64,000 bases of DNA from Paenibacillus sonchi (GTDB taxonomy: Bacteria > Bacillota > Bacilli > Paenibacillales > Paenibacillaceae): contig NZ_CP068595.1 of NCBI RefSeq assembly GCF_016772475.1, positions 2,356,001 through 2,420,000 on the forward strand, in the 5' to 3' direction. A program made the position numbers and the translations under genes. Below the pieces are notes generated by a model. The model was not told the origin of the DNA. It worked only from the letters and a program-made list of their open reading frames with translations, and ran no database searches. Each line of letters begins with the position of its first letter. The stretch's first letter is position 1. Shown piece by piece: positions 1-8,305 of the stretch.

Positions 1-1
1 G

Positions 2-940
2 AGTATCGGAATCTCCTTCTACCCTGAAGACGGGGAGACTACGGAGGAAATCCTGATGAATGCCGATGTTGCCATGTACAGGGCCAAGGAGGAAGGGAAA
101 AACACCTTTGTGGTTTACGACAAGTCCATGCACATGTTATTTAATGAACGGATGAACATTGAGAAGCATCTGCGCAGTGCAATGAACAACAATGAATTTG
201 AGCTGCATTACCAGCCGCAGGTGGAGATCAAGACGGGGCTCATTACGGGCTTCGAAGCGCTGATCCGCTGGAACAGTCCGGTGCTGGGCTTTGTGTCTCC
301 GCTTTCCTTTATCAAAATTGCCGAAGACTCCAGACTTATCATTTATATCGGGGAGTGGGTGCTTAGAGAAGCCTCCGCTTTTATGAAAAGCATGAATGAC
401 CGCACAGGCCTTCCCTACAAAATTTCAGTGAATATCTCCATTATTCAACTGCTGCAGGATGACTTTGTGGATATTGTGCTGGACAGTCTGGAGGAAAGCG
501 GGCTTGCGCCAAATTGCCTGGAGCTTGAAATTACCGAGTCTATCTTTATGGAATCTTTTGAAAACACAGTAAGCAAGCTGGAATTTCTGAAATCGCGCGG
601 AATCCGCATCGCTCTCGATGATTTTGGGACAGGCTACTCTTCCCTAAGCTATTTGCAGCAGCTGCCGATCTCCACACTCAAAATGGATAAAATCTTTATC
701 GACTCTCTGGCAGACCAGGTGTACAGCCAGTCCTTTGTGCAGACCATTATTATTCTGGGACATAAAATGGGACTGGAGGTTGTTGCAGAGGGAGTGGAGG
801 ATGCCGACCAATTGGCGTTCCTTAAGGAAGCGGATTGTGACAAGGTGCAGGGCTATCTGATTAGCCGCCCAGTACCGCAGCGTGGAGTCATTGAACTGCT
901 GGAGCCGCAGAGACGTCATGGGCCGGGGTATTCACAGTAA
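2..940 (+). CDS. GGDEF-EAL protein, C-terminal part (c-di-GMP phosphodiesterase domain)
   Basis: The gene runs in from outside the window. The first codons (SIGISFYPEDG) are the end of a GGDEF domain, followed by a complete EAL domain. Hallmarks of a catalytically competent EAL phosphodiesterase are visible: FEALIRW, EITES, DDFGTGYSSL, DKIFID, AEGVE and a terminal QGYLISRP. The expected activity is hydrolysis of c-di-GMP to pGpG. The state of the GGDEF half cannot be judged because its signature motif lies upstream. The gene ends at a bidirectional hairpin shared with the convergent GGDEF gene. Two other c-di-GMP enzymes and a c-di-GMP riboswitch occur in the same window. Confidence 0.93.
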   Translation, partial: SIGISFYPEDGETTEEILMNADVAMYRAKEEGKNTFVVYDKSMHMLFNERMNIEKHLRSAMNNNEFELHYQPQVEIKTGLITGFEALIRWNSPVLGFVSPLSFIKIAEDSRLIIYIGEWVLREASAFMKSMNDRTGLPYKISVNISIIQLLQDDFVDIVLDSLEESGLAPNCLELEITESIFMESFENTVSKLEFLKSRGIRIALDDFGTGYSSLSYLQQLPISTLKMDKIFIDSLADQVYSQSFVQTIIILGHKMGLEVVAEGVEDADQLAFLKEADCDKVQGYLISRPVPQRGVIELLEPQRRHGPGYSQ

Positions 941-964
941 TACCGTCAGAATAAAATTGCCGTA

Positions 965-1007
965 CCAAACAGACCCCAGAGCATATCCGCTCTGAGGCCT
1001 GTTTTGG
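965..1007. terminator. Bidirectional terminator between convergent c-di-GMP genes
   Basis: An inverted repeat (AAACAG..CAGAGC / GCTCTG..CTGTTTT) lies between the ends of the EAL gene and the GGDEF gene, with T-rich DNA on the + side and A-rich DNA on the other, so it can stop transcription from both sides. Confidence 0.6.
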
Positions 1008-1034
1008 TTTTGGCGGCTCTGTAAGCGGCCTGGA

Positions 1035-2128
1035 TCAGGCAACGACAATTTTATTTTTTCCTGTTTTTTTAGCCTCGTACAGCGCATCGTCCGCCTGCTG
1101 AAAGGTAGAGCTTTTGGAGTCTGTTCCGGCATAGTCATGCATGCCAATGCTGACGGTTACGGAGTTTCCATCCATCTCGGCAACAGGCAATGCGGCAATG
1201 CCGTGCAGAATTTGCGTCATGATCCTGCGGGAATCCTCCAGCGGTTTGGCGGTGAGAATCACAACGAATTCTTCGCCCCCATACCTGGCGGCGAAATCAT
1301 CTGCGCCGATATGCTTCAGCACGATCCCGGCAACCTGTCTCAGCACAATGTCTCCGACCCAGTGCCCGTACTGATCATTTACTTTTTTGAAGTTATCGAT
1401 GTCCAGCACCGCCAGCTGCATGGGAAAAGGATTGCTCTGCTGATGCTCAATCAGCCAGCCCAGATATTCGTGAAAGGTCTTGTGGTTATACAGTTCGGTC
1501 AAAGGATCAACCTTCGACAGGCGGTCCATGATGATATTCTGGATGCGCAAATCCTGCTCCGATTTCAGCGAGCTCTCCAGAGACTGCATCAGATCACGCC
1601 CCGGGCAATGAGGGCAAAACCCGCAAGTGCAGTTCCGGTCAAGATGAATGCGATGATCATATTCTGGACGCGCAAGCTATTGTCAGAGACCGAAGGTTCC
1701 AGCAGCAGCAGGATCATGTACGTCACACATAAAATGGAAGTGGCCTTCAAATAGGTGCTTCTCAAATAGAGCATGGATACCAGCAAAGGGATTAGCATGA
1801 TAAGCGGCTTCACATAGAAAACATCACTTAAATTTAAGATCATCACTATCGCGATCAAATGGCTTGCGGCAACATTGGAAATTTCCGATAACAGGGGGCG
1901 CCGTTTATAAATGGCCTCAAGTACAAGCAGGGTTCCCAGTATCATAATGTCGGGAAGCAGTACATTGCCAATCAGGTAGCTTTTGCCCGATAACTCGGGA
2001 CAATCCCCCTGCATGGACAAACAGATAACGGTCTGAGTGAGCAGATGGACAAGCAGTACCAGCCAGAAAGCATTGAGGATCATGCGGTTCCAATACGTTT
2101 GGCGAGGAGCAGGCGGTGGGATATGCAT
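1035..2128 (-). CDS. Membrane-anchored diguanylate cyclase (GGDEF), frame broken by 1 nt
   Basis: The N-terminal half (from ATG at 2128, preceded by GAGGAAC) encodes about five hydrophobic segments. The C-terminal half is a GGDEF domain with an intact GGEEF signature (ARYGGEEFVV), so it should make c-di-GMP from two GTP at the membrane. The two halves are in different frames: the first stops at 1589-1591 exactly where the second could start (TGATG). One extra G in the four-base run at 1599-1602 joins them smoothly (..ARGRDLMQSLESS..), giving one protein of about 365 residues. I read this as one gene with an indel, because membrane-GGDEF fusions are standard and the same homopolymer fault recurs in this window. 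A genuinely split, translationally coupled pair is the alternative. Confidence 0.8.
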
Positions 2129-2371
2129 AAGATGTTCCTCTTTTCCAGTGGCAATATATCTATATATTCGACAATAATCACGCTTTTCCTCCAAAGAATG
2201 ACACAAGGTATGCTCCGGGAAAAATGTTCGTGTTTTGGCTATTGTTTAGCATTGTATAGATAGTTATCATGTATAACGCGAGCAAAACACGAATTATGGG
2301 AGCTGAACCTCCTTGACACATTCGTCTATGTTCTGTAATATTTCAAGTGGCTCAACAAACAATGATTAGCT

Positions 2372-2438
2372 GTTCGTATATCCTCAAAGATAAGGTTTGG
2401 GGGTCTCTACAGGGAACCGTAAATTCCTGGCTACGAAT
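2372..2438 (+). promoter_or_regulatory. Purine riboswitch aptamer (guanine-class, C at the specificity position)
   Basis: All three joining and loop signatures of the purine aptamer are present in order: P1 GTTCGTA/TACGAA, L2 GATAAGG, J2/3 GTCTCTAC, L3 ACCGTAAA closed by CAGGGA/TTCCTG, and J3/1 GCTACG. The nucleotide matching position 74 of the xpt aptamer is C, which pairs with guanine-type ligands in characterised members. No purine gene follows. Confidence 0.85.
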
Positions 2439-2479
2439 AGGGTGCATTTGGCATACCTATGAAGTGGTCGGGATTTTTT
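2424..2479 (+). terminator. Riboswitch expression-platform terminator
   Basis: CCTGGCTAC (2426-2434, part of P3, J3/1 and P1 of the aptamer) can pair with GTGGTCGGG (2464-2472) through Watson-Crick and G-U pairs, followed by six T. Because the terminator consumes the 3' part of the aptamer, ligand binding should prevent it, which predicts an ON switch as in pbuE. Inferred by manual pairing only. Confidence 0.55.
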
Positions 2480-2532
2480 GTGCTGCGTTCTGCAAGAACT
2501 ATTATGATCGCAGAAACGGACGAGGCCTTGCT

Positions 2533-2745
2533 AGATAAGTTGAACTTAAAAATTCATAAAAGGGTAGAAGTGCGGAGGGGAAGTTTGGAACTGGAAGAGC
2601 GGTAGCGTCCGCCTTTGTCACCGGATTTCAACCGCTAAAGGCGGTTCAATTTAAGAAATCTGGGGACAACAGCGGCTGGAAGTCCAAACATTCCCCGCAG
2701 TGACGTCTATACCCACAATGTAAAACTAAAGTTCAGCTTAAATAA
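2533..2745. repeat. Dispersed MITE-like repeat, copy 1
   Basis: About 210 bp shared with 4623-4845, including a conserved core (GGAGGGGAAGTTTGGAACTG, GAGCGGTAGCGTCCGCCTTT, CAACAGCGGC, GGAAGTCCAAACATTC). The ends carry diverged terminal inverted repeats of the type TGAACTTAA. The core also holds short hairpins. No coding capacity was seen. Confidence 0.65.
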
Positions 2746-2788
2746 AGGACAGCGATACCGTTTCTTCCTGGGAGGAACAGAGAAACCA

Positions 2789-4213
2789 ATGAGTAAATAT
2801 GATGTGATTGTCGTGGGTGCAGGACCGGCTGGAATTTTCGCCTGCTATGAATTGACGCGCAAGGCCCCTGAGCTTAAGGTGCTGCTGGTAGATAAAGGCC
2901 ATGATATATATCGGCGCAATTGCCCGATTCTGGAGGAGAAAATCAAACTCTGCCCTCCGGCCTCGGGACGCAAGGAATTCGCCGGCTGTCTGCCTGCGTG
3001 TTCGATTACCGCCGGTTTTGGGGGAGCGGGCGCATACAGCGACGGGAAGTTCAATATCACCACTGAATTTGGCGGCTGGATGACAGATTATCTGGCACCC
3101 TCCAAAGTGCTGGAGCTGATCCAATATGTAGATGCCATCAATCTGGAGCATGGGGCCACACCGGTAATTACCGATCCGACCACCGAGAGCATCCGTGGCA
3201 TCGAGCAGCGGGGATACGCCGCCGGGCTTAAGCTGCTGCGGGCGCAGGTGCGTCATCTCGGCACAGAGCAAAACCTGGAAATCCTGAAGTCCATATACGA
3301 ATATTTGCGGGTACGGATGGATATGCTGTTCAAAACTGAGGTTCAGGATATTGTTACGGTTAAGGAAGAGGGCAAGCACCGGGTTACGGGCATTACACTG
3401 AAGAATGGCGAGAGCTATGCGGCGGACAAAGTGATGATCGCACCGGGGCGCGACGGGTCTGCTTGGCTGACGGATGTGCTGAAGAAGCGCCGGCTCAAGA
3501 TGTACAACAATCAGGTCGATGTAGGTGTAAGGGTGGAAACCTCGGATGTCGTCATGAGAGAGATTAATGAGCATCTCTATGAAGGCAAGTTTATTTTTAA
3601 TACATCTGTAGGCACGCGAGTCCGCACCTTTTGCAGCAATCCTTCCGGACATGTTGTTGTTGAGAACCACAGCGGCGTGATGGCGGCCAACGGCCATTCC
3701 TACAAGGACCCTGCGCTGGGTTCCATGAATACCAACTTTGCGCTGCTGGTCTCGCATACCTTCACGGAGCCTTTTGACAAGCCGAATGAATACGCCCGGG
3801 AAATCTGCAAGCGGGCCAATGATTTGTCCAGCGGAGGGGTCATTGTACAGAAATACGGGGATATCCTGCGCGGACGGCGCTCCACCGAAACCCGGATTAA
3901 AGAAGGCTTTCTGGAGCCTACGCTGAAGGAAGCGGTGCCCGGCGATCTCGGGCTGGTGCTGCCTTATAATACAATGAAGAGCCTGATCGAAATGGTGGAG
4001 GCCCTGGAAAAAGTCACTCCGGGCATCGCCTCCGAACATACGCTGTTTTATGGCGTGGAGGCCAAATTCTACTCGGCCCGTCCGAAGCTTACGGAGAACC
4101 TGGAAACTGAAATTTCAGGCCTCTACTGTGGCGGTGACGGCGCGGGCATCACCCGCGGCCTGGCCCAGGCCGGAGCGGCCGGAGTGTGGATTGCGCGGGG
4201 AATGCTGGGGTAA
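2789..4213 (+). CDS. FAD-dependent dehydrogenase of the COG2509 family
   Basis: A 474-residue soluble flavoprotein. The N-terminus has the Rossmann FAD-binding fingerprint (VIVVGAGPAGIFACYEL, residues 5-21). A glycine-rich stretch follows (GFGGAGAYSDGK), and near the C-terminus comes the second nucleotide-contact segment (GLYCGGDGAGITRGLAQAG). This arrangement matches the uncharacterised FAD-dependent dehydrogenases of COG2509, so the substrate is unknown. The ATG start is supported by GGGAGGAAC 12 nt upstream. It stands alone, and a strong terminator follows at 4253. The upstream orphan purine riboswitch is on the same strand but 350 bp away, and I have no evidence that it controls this gene. 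Confidence 0.88.
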   Translation: MSKYDVIVVGAGPAGIFACYELTRKAPELKVLLVDKGHDIYRRNCPILEEKIKLCPPASGRKEFAGCLPACSITAGFGGAGAYSDGKFNITTEFGGWMTDYLAPSKVLELIQYVDAINLEHGATPVITDPTTESIRGIEQRGYAAGLKLLRAQVRHLGTEQNLEILKSIYEYLRVRMDMLFKTEVQDIVTVKEEGKHRVTGITLKNGESYAADKVMIAPGRDGSAWLTDVLKKRRLKMYNNQVDVGVRVETSDVVMREINEHLYEGKFIFNTSVGTRVRTFCSNPSGHVVVENHSGVMAANGHSYKDPALGSMNTNFALLVSHTFTEPFDKPNEYAREICKRANDLSSGGVIVQKYGDILRGRRSTETRIKEGFLEPTLKEAVPGDLGLVLPYNTMKSLIEMVEALEKVTPGIASEHTLFYGVEAKFYSARPKLTENLETEISGLYCGGDGAGITRGLAQAGAAGVWIARGMLG

Positions 4214-4252
4214 GACGAAGCCTGCGGCTTAAGCAACGGTGAGGAACATGAA

Positions 4253-4297
4253 GAGCTGTCTCAGAGTAGAATTATCTACGATGAGACGGCTTTTTTC
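4253..4297 (+). terminator. Rho-independent terminator
   Basis: GCTGTCTCA..GTAGA/TCTAC..TGAGACGGC forms a long interrupted stem followed by six T, just after the FAD dehydrogenase gene. Confidence 0.8.
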
Positions 4298-4356
4298 GCG
4301 GACGGCGGTGGGCTTTCTATGTAAGGGGAATTGTTAGGATAAGAGATTTTTAAGAA

Positions 4357-4379
4357 TAAACGGCAGAAATGCCGTTTTT
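4357..4379. terminator. Second small hairpin (AAACGGCA/TGCCGTTT)
   Basis: An eight-base stem with a GAAA loop and a T run on one side and an A run on the other. It may act as a bidirectional terminator. Confidence 0.5.
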
Positions 4380-4440
4380 AAAAAGTCTGTTGGCAGCGTC
4401 AGGAAGTTTGTGTAAGAAGCGTTCGTATCTTCCGGCTCCG

Positions 4441-4622
4441 TTAGGTGGAAAAAGTATCACTAATTTGCTCGAGTATCCCTGCGTCCCGGTAGCCAAGTGG
4501 AAAAAGTATCACTAATTCAGCTCATTTCGCTCCTGACAGGGTAATATGGCCTGATTAAGTTCCTTTTTTCCACTAAAACCTCACGAATGTTTGTTTGGGG
4601 AGAAATAAGTTTCCTTTTTCCA
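4441..4622. repeat. Palindromic TGGAAAAAG repeat cluster A
   Basis: Four related units: two forward (GTGGAAAAAGTATCACTAAT at 4445 and 4498) followed by two inverted (TTAAGTTCCTTTTTTCCAC near 4554 and TAAGTTTCCTTTTTCCACC near 4604), spaced about 50 bp. The whole cluster can fold back on itself. Five similar clusters occur in this window, all intergenic. Confidence 0.8.
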
Positions 4623-4845
4623 CCTATATAAAGCGAACATGAAAAATTAACAAAAGGGAAAAGGGATGGAGGGGAAGTTTGGAACTGGAGGAGCGGTAGC
4701 GTCCGCCTTTGTCTGCGGATTTCCACCGCAAACAGCGGTAATAATCAAGAAATCTGCAGACAACAGCGGCCGGAAGTCCAAACATTCTCCGTAGTCCCGA
4801 CGAAGTCCCTAATGTAAATATCTTAAGTTCACTCTATATAGCAGT
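4623..4845. repeat. Dispersed MITE-like repeat, copy 2, with terminal inverted repeats
   Basis: Begins CTATATAAAGCGAAC and ends GTTCACTCTATATAG, an imperfect terminal inverted repeat of 15 bp. The interior is the same as in copy 1 (2533-2745). It abuts repeat cluster A. It encodes nothing recognisable. Confidence 0.7.
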
Positions 4846-4878
4846 GTTATCAACGATGTGCTGCTCTTGTCTTTTGGA

Positions 4879-5457
4879 TTAATTCCCCCGTACGGAAAGC
4901 ACCTGCAGCTGATCCCAGACGGCCTGCCAGTTCTTCCCGGCAACCCGTGCCTCATAGATAGGATGCAGCTGCGGATTTGCCCTGAAGTGCGGCGACGGGC
5001 GGACGGTCAGCTCCAGCGCATCCGAAACCCCATGCGGAGCGGCTAGCCTAAGCTCTCCATGCTCATCCATGGCAAGGCCCAGCGCGGTTGCCGTTTCAGG
5101 GAATTTGGACATGCCGTCTGTGGATGAGGAGTATGGCGCAAGGCCGTTAACTGTATGCATTCTTGCTTGATTTTTGACTGACCAGGGGACAGAGGGAGCC
5201 GCATTCCGCAGCTGCGCTTCCCAGGATTTTTCCACTTCCTCACAGATATCTTCGGGGTCGTAATAGATTACATCCACATCCCCTAAGGGGGTTCTTTCGG
5301 TAAAACCGTGCTGCACATCCCACACTTTGGAACGCACAAAACCGGCGCAGACCCAGGAGTCCGGCAAATGCAAATCCCTCACAGCGGCCAGGATGTTCAT
5401 CATCCAGCGGTCTTCTTTTACCACCCGCAGCAGGTCCAATTCATGATGTATCCGCAA
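4879..5457 (-). CDS. Nucleotidyltransferase family protein (COG3575/DUF925-like)
   Basis: A 192-residue soluble protein. Its central section (GFVRSKVWDVQHGF, then PLGDVDVIYYD) matches the conserved block of the COG3575 nucleotidyltransferase-like family, with the acidic D-V-D pair at the expected metal site. The substrate is unknown. I place the start at TTG 5457 because GGAGGTG lies five bases upstream. A longer reading frame to an upstream ATG at 5496 would place the binding site inside the gene. It stands alone between a repeat-rich spacer and a transporter remnant. Confidence 0.8.
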   Translation of the reverse strand: MRIHHELDLLRVVKEDRWMMNILAAVRDLHLPDSWVCAGFVRSKVWDVQHGFTERTPLGDVDVIYYDPEDICEEVEKSWEAQLRNAAPSVPWSVKNQARMHTVNGLAPYSSSTDGMSKFPETATALGLAMDEHGELRLAAPHGVSDALELTVRPSPHFRANPQLHPIYEARVAGKNWQAVWDQLQVLSVRGN

Positions 5458-5559
5458 ATCAACACCTCCATAATATAGATCGGTTTTACAGAACAATCTG
5501 GGTTTATTCCCCAGGTTCTCTTATTATAAGACTGAATCTGCAAGGAGGGGTATTGTAAA

Positions 5560-5700
5560 AGGAATTGCAGGAACTTCTGGTTACTGCCATCGCAAACCAT
5601 TGCCTTCTGTTTCGGGGGCAACATTATGGCGTTCCCGGCGATTGTTGGCGATTTCTTCGGCCTTGCCAATCACGCCAAGAACTATGGCCTCGTCTTATAG
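5560..5700 (+). pseudogene. Remnant of an OFA-family MFS transporter
   Basis: A frame from about 5581 reads TIAFCFGGNIMAFPAIVGDF and continues FGLANHAKNYGLVL before a stop. This resembles the conserved late segment of oxalate/formate-antiporter-type MFS proteins (cytoplasmic loop and following helix). Upstream codons continue the similarity only after a frame change, and no full gene exists on either side, so this is a decayed fragment. Confidence 0.55.
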
Positions 5701-5748
5701 ATTTATACCGGCTTGAAAGTACATTCTAGACAAAGAGAATAGTATTCG

Positions 5749-5795
5749 AAAAAGAGATATCCAGACCACCGTGACGGGGGAGGGTATCTCTTTTT
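5749..5795. terminator. Bidirectional hairpin terminator
   Basis: AAAAAGAGATATCC pairs with the GGGTATCTCTTTTT arm, with T runs on both outer sides. Confidence 0.75.
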
Positions 5796-6117
5796 ACTGC
5801 CTGCGCCGATATAATACAGGCTTATGGAAGGACAGCGGGGCTGCCCCTGCGAAATGATGTACAGAAGAAAACTAGATAGATTGAACTATCAATTATGCTG
5901 GATGATTAGGTGCGTTAAGCGCCCTGAGCCTATTTTCACAAGCAAAGCTTCTTTGATGGGTAAAGCTTATACGTTTGGCGGTGAAGCCTACGATTCAGAT
6001 ATTGTCGTACAGAATTACTCAGCTATATAGGTTCCCAAAAAAATGTTTCGGCGAAGGCACTTTTTACGGCTGCCGATTGTTATAGAGATATACAAGCTAA
6101 AGGAGGTGCTGGCAACG
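5796..6117 (+). other. Intergenic stretch upstream of the ECF gene
   Basis: About 320 bp in which I see no gene or known RNA. It presumably holds the promoter of the ECF sigma operon that begins at 6118. A short open frame at 5824-6030 has no recognisable features. Confidence 0.3.
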
Positions 6118-6717
6118 TTGCAGGAGCATGTACCTGATGTGAAGGAAGTCGAAGCTGTAATTATCAGGGTTCAGAAGGGGGAGACAGAGCAGTACAGATG
6201 GATTGTTGCTGCTTTTCAGCAGCCGGTTTACCGGTATTGCTGCCGCCTTCTGGGGAACAGGCAGGATGCCGAGGATGCCGTGCAGGACATTCTGGTAAAG
6301 GCGTACCAGTCTTTGCGGCGTTATAAGCCTAGCGTGAGCTTCTCGGCCTGGCTGTACCGTATCGCCTGGAATCACTGCCTGAATCTGCTGCGCAGGCGGC
6401 AGCTGCAAACGCGGATTATGCGCTTCTTCCGGCCTGAGGCTGTATCGGCGGGGCCGGAGCAGTTGATGGACAAGCGGCTGTACAGTCCGGCATTATCAGC
6501 GGCACTTGCGCAGCTGTCACTGGAGGAACGGAACATTCTTGTGCTGCGCGTGTTCGAGGAGCTGACCTTTCAGGAGATGGGCGAGATCCTGAACAGCAGC
6601 CCCAATGCGCTGCACAAGCGGATGGAGCGCATTAAGCGGAAAGTAAGAGCTAGCATGGAAGCGGAGGAGGGGATTTCATGGGACGGGAAGGAATCGGCCA
6701 TGAGTACCAAGATATAA
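6118..6717 (+). CDS. ECF-type RNA polymerase sigma factor
   Basis: A 199-residue sigma-70 family protein with region 2 (YRYCCRLLGNRQDAEDAVQD, SAWLYRIAWNHCLNLLRRR) and region 4 (LSLEERNILVLRVFEELTFQ and the recognition helix SPNALHKRMERIKRK). It should direct RNA polymerase to a dedicated promoter set when released from its partner. The start is taken as TTG 6118, because AGGAGG lies at 6101-6106 and upstream codons lack a binding site. Its 3' end overlaps the next gene by 40 bp, the usual arrangement for a sigma factor and its membrane-bound anti-sigma. It is related to the sigma factor at 33931, with the same NHCLNLLRRR and GEIL signatures. Confidence 0.93.
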   Translation: MQEHVPDVKEVEAVIIRVQKGETEQYRWIVAAFQQPVYRYCCRLLGNRQDAEDAVQDILVKAYQSLRRYKPSVSFSAWLYRIAWNHCLNLLRRRQLQTRIMRFFRPEAVSAGPEQLMDKRLYSPALSAALAQLSLEERNILVLRVFEELTFQEMGEILNSSPNALHKRMERIKRKVRASMEAEEGISWDGKESAMSTKI

Positions 6718-7664
6718 GGATTGAAGCGGCCTGCGGGGAGCAGCTGCCGAGGATTGAGGTGACCGGGCAGGTGATGGCCCGCGTAAATGGGCTGGAGCGG
6801 GTGCCGAAGCGAAGCCCATTGAGGTTTGCAAACAAAACAGCTGCAACCTTAAGCATGCTGATTCTGCTGCTGATGATCACAGTCACAGCTTACGCGGCCT
6901 CAGAATATATTCAGATCCGCAATAAAGCGGGTAAGGTCAAGGTTCAGCATTTTGCGCCCGACCTGAAGCCGCAGGGGGTTGCTGCCCGTTACAAGTATGA
7001 GTGGAAGCTGATGGATTTTGCCAAGCCGGGTGAGCAGATTGCCTATTATTTCAGAGGGGAGCCGCTCTCTGAGGGAACGGGCAGCCTGCTGCAGTTTGCC
7101 TACAAGGAGCAGCGGATAACAGACTATTCCGCTTTTCTCGAACAGATGAAACGGAAGAACTCGCCTGTTGTGCTCCCCGGGACAGCCGGAGAGTATGCTT
7201 TTAAATATGGCACAATGTATCCCAGATATCCTACAAAGGCAGAGCTGAACAGCAGCCCGTTCTACCGTCAGACATTAAGCGGGCTGATTGACGAGGCGAA
7301 ACAGGATCAGAAGCGGAATCTGTTCATGAAGGCGGTACCTTGGACTGAAGCGGGAGGTGTGCAGGTGAAATATACCAGGCAAGGAGCTTTTATCGATCTT
7401 AGTGCCACCCTGCTTCATGGGGGCGAAGTGCAGGTATATCAGGAGCCGGGAAATAAGCCGGAGAAGCTCAAGGCAGAAGGCCGGGATATAGTCTACAATC
7501 ATGTGGACAGGCCGGATATCAAGCCGGGTTTCAGCTACCATTATCTGAACTGGTACAACGAAGCGCAGGATGCGTATTATAGGCTTACCACTTATGGGGA
7601 CCGGATATTGACCAAAGAGCAGCTGCTGAAGCTGGCGGGAGAGTTGATAAAGGGCGGGTTGTAG
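6678..7664 (+). CDS. Putative membrane anti-sigma factor, cognate to the ECF at 6118
   Basis: A 328-residue protein with a short cytoplasmic N-terminus, one hydrophobic segment at about residues 54-72 (LSMLILLLMITVTAYAA), and a large extracytoplasmic domain. It starts inside the sigma gene at ATG 6678 behind GGAGGAGGGG, so the two are translationally coupled. Position and topology indicate that it holds the sigma factor at the membrane and senses an envelope signal; this is inferred from organisation. The last part (YYRLTTYGDRILTKEQLLKL) resembles the end of DUF4367-type domains found in other Bacillales anti-sigma genes, including the one at 34485. No zinc-binding anti-sigma motif (HxxxCxxC) is visible. 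Confidence 0.75.
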   Translation: MGREGIGHEYQDIRIEAACGEQLPRIEVTGQVMARVNGLERVPKRSPLRFANKTAATLSMLILLLMITVTAYAASEYIQIRNKAGKVKVQHFAPDLKPQGVAARYKYEWKLMDFAKPGEQIAYYFRGEPLSEGTGSLLQFAYKEQRITDYSAFLEQMKRKNSPVVLPGTAGEYAFKYGTMYPRYPTKAELNSSPFYRQTLSGLIDEAKQDQKRNLFMKAVPWTEAGGVQVKYTRQGAFIDLSATLLHGGEVQVYQEPGNKPEKLKAEGRDIVYNHVDRPDIKPGFSYHYLNWYNEAQDAYYRLTTYGDRILTKEQLLKLAGELIKGGL

Positions 7665-7752
7665 GGGGCTCATGGATCGCCTCATGGATCGCCTCATGGA
7701 GACAGAGCGCAGCAATGTCCTAAACTTATAGAGCTATAGACATATAAGCATA

Positions 7753-7795
7753 AAACATCCCCGACTTCCACAAGCGCGGAAAGCCGGGGACGTTT
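7753..7795. terminator. Bidirectional terminator
   Basis: AACATCCCCGACTTCC pairs with GGAAAGCCGGGGACGTT around a short loop. It sits between the convergent anti-sigma and MerR genes. Confidence 0.8.
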
Positions 7796-7844
7796 ATTTA
7801 GACCTTCTTTTGCACTCAGCGGTGGAACACCTCTCCTGTGCATC

Positions 7845-8285
7845 TTACTGCCCGCTGTCTCCCGGTACTTCACAGTCGTAAGAATCCGTATTCGGATTCT
7901 CTGCCAGCTCGCGGAAGTGGCGGAGCTTATAGCGGATAACCTCTTGAGTCTCTTGAAGCTTAGCGATCTCGCGGGCGATTTGGTCATTGTGGGCCTCTAA
8001 CAGAGTATATCGTTCAGATAGGGTGCTATCCCCCTGGTGGGTCAGTTCCAGATAATGCCGCATTTCTTCCAGGGTCATCCCGGTAGCTTTCAGGCGCAGC
8101 AGAAAACGGATGCCGAGAATCTGGTCCTTGCTGTATTGCCTATGGCCGTTAGGTTTACGGTCAGCATAGGGCAGCAGACCAATGCGCTCATAATAACGTA
8201 TCGTATCCTCAGTCAGGCCGGTCAGTTCAGCAGCTTGGCTGATGGAAGTGACGGTCTCCGGAATGTCCTGCGTGGTGATATCCAT
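7845..8285 (-). CDS. MerR-family transcriptional regulator
   Basis: A 146-residue protein with the N-terminal MerR winged helix (ISQAAELTGLTEDTIRYYER, then IGLLPYADRKPNGHRQY) and a C-terminal coiled-coil dimerisation helix (about residues 80-125). There are no clustered cysteines for metal sensing, so it is nearer to the organic-stress members of the family. ATG 8285 is preceded by AAGGAGG. It is downstream of an SDR gene with a 20-bp gap. The promoter of that operon has the 19-bp spacer and dyad typical of MerR control, so it probably autoregulates the operon. Confidence 0.88.
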   Translation of the reverse strand: MDITTQDIPETVTSISQAAELTGLTEDTIRYYERIGLLPYADRKPNGHRQYSKDQILGIRFLLRLKATGMTLEEMRHYLELTHQGDSTLSERYTLLEAHNDQIAREIAKLQETQEVIRYKLRHFRELAENPNTDSYDCEVPGDSGQ

Positions 8286-8305
8286 GGAAACCTCCTTGAG
8301 TAATG

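Noticed and set aside
2347..2538. Short open frame covering the purine aptamer
   Set aside because: The aptamer and terminator explain the sequence, and there is no protein similarity or ribosome binding site.
4517..4726. Open frame across cluster A and MITE-like copy 2
   Set aside because: It consists of repeat sequence only and lacks a ribosome binding site or a family match.
5824..6030. 68-codon open frame before the ECF gene
   Set aside because: No ribosome binding site of quality, no recognisable motif, and composition unlike neighbouring genes.
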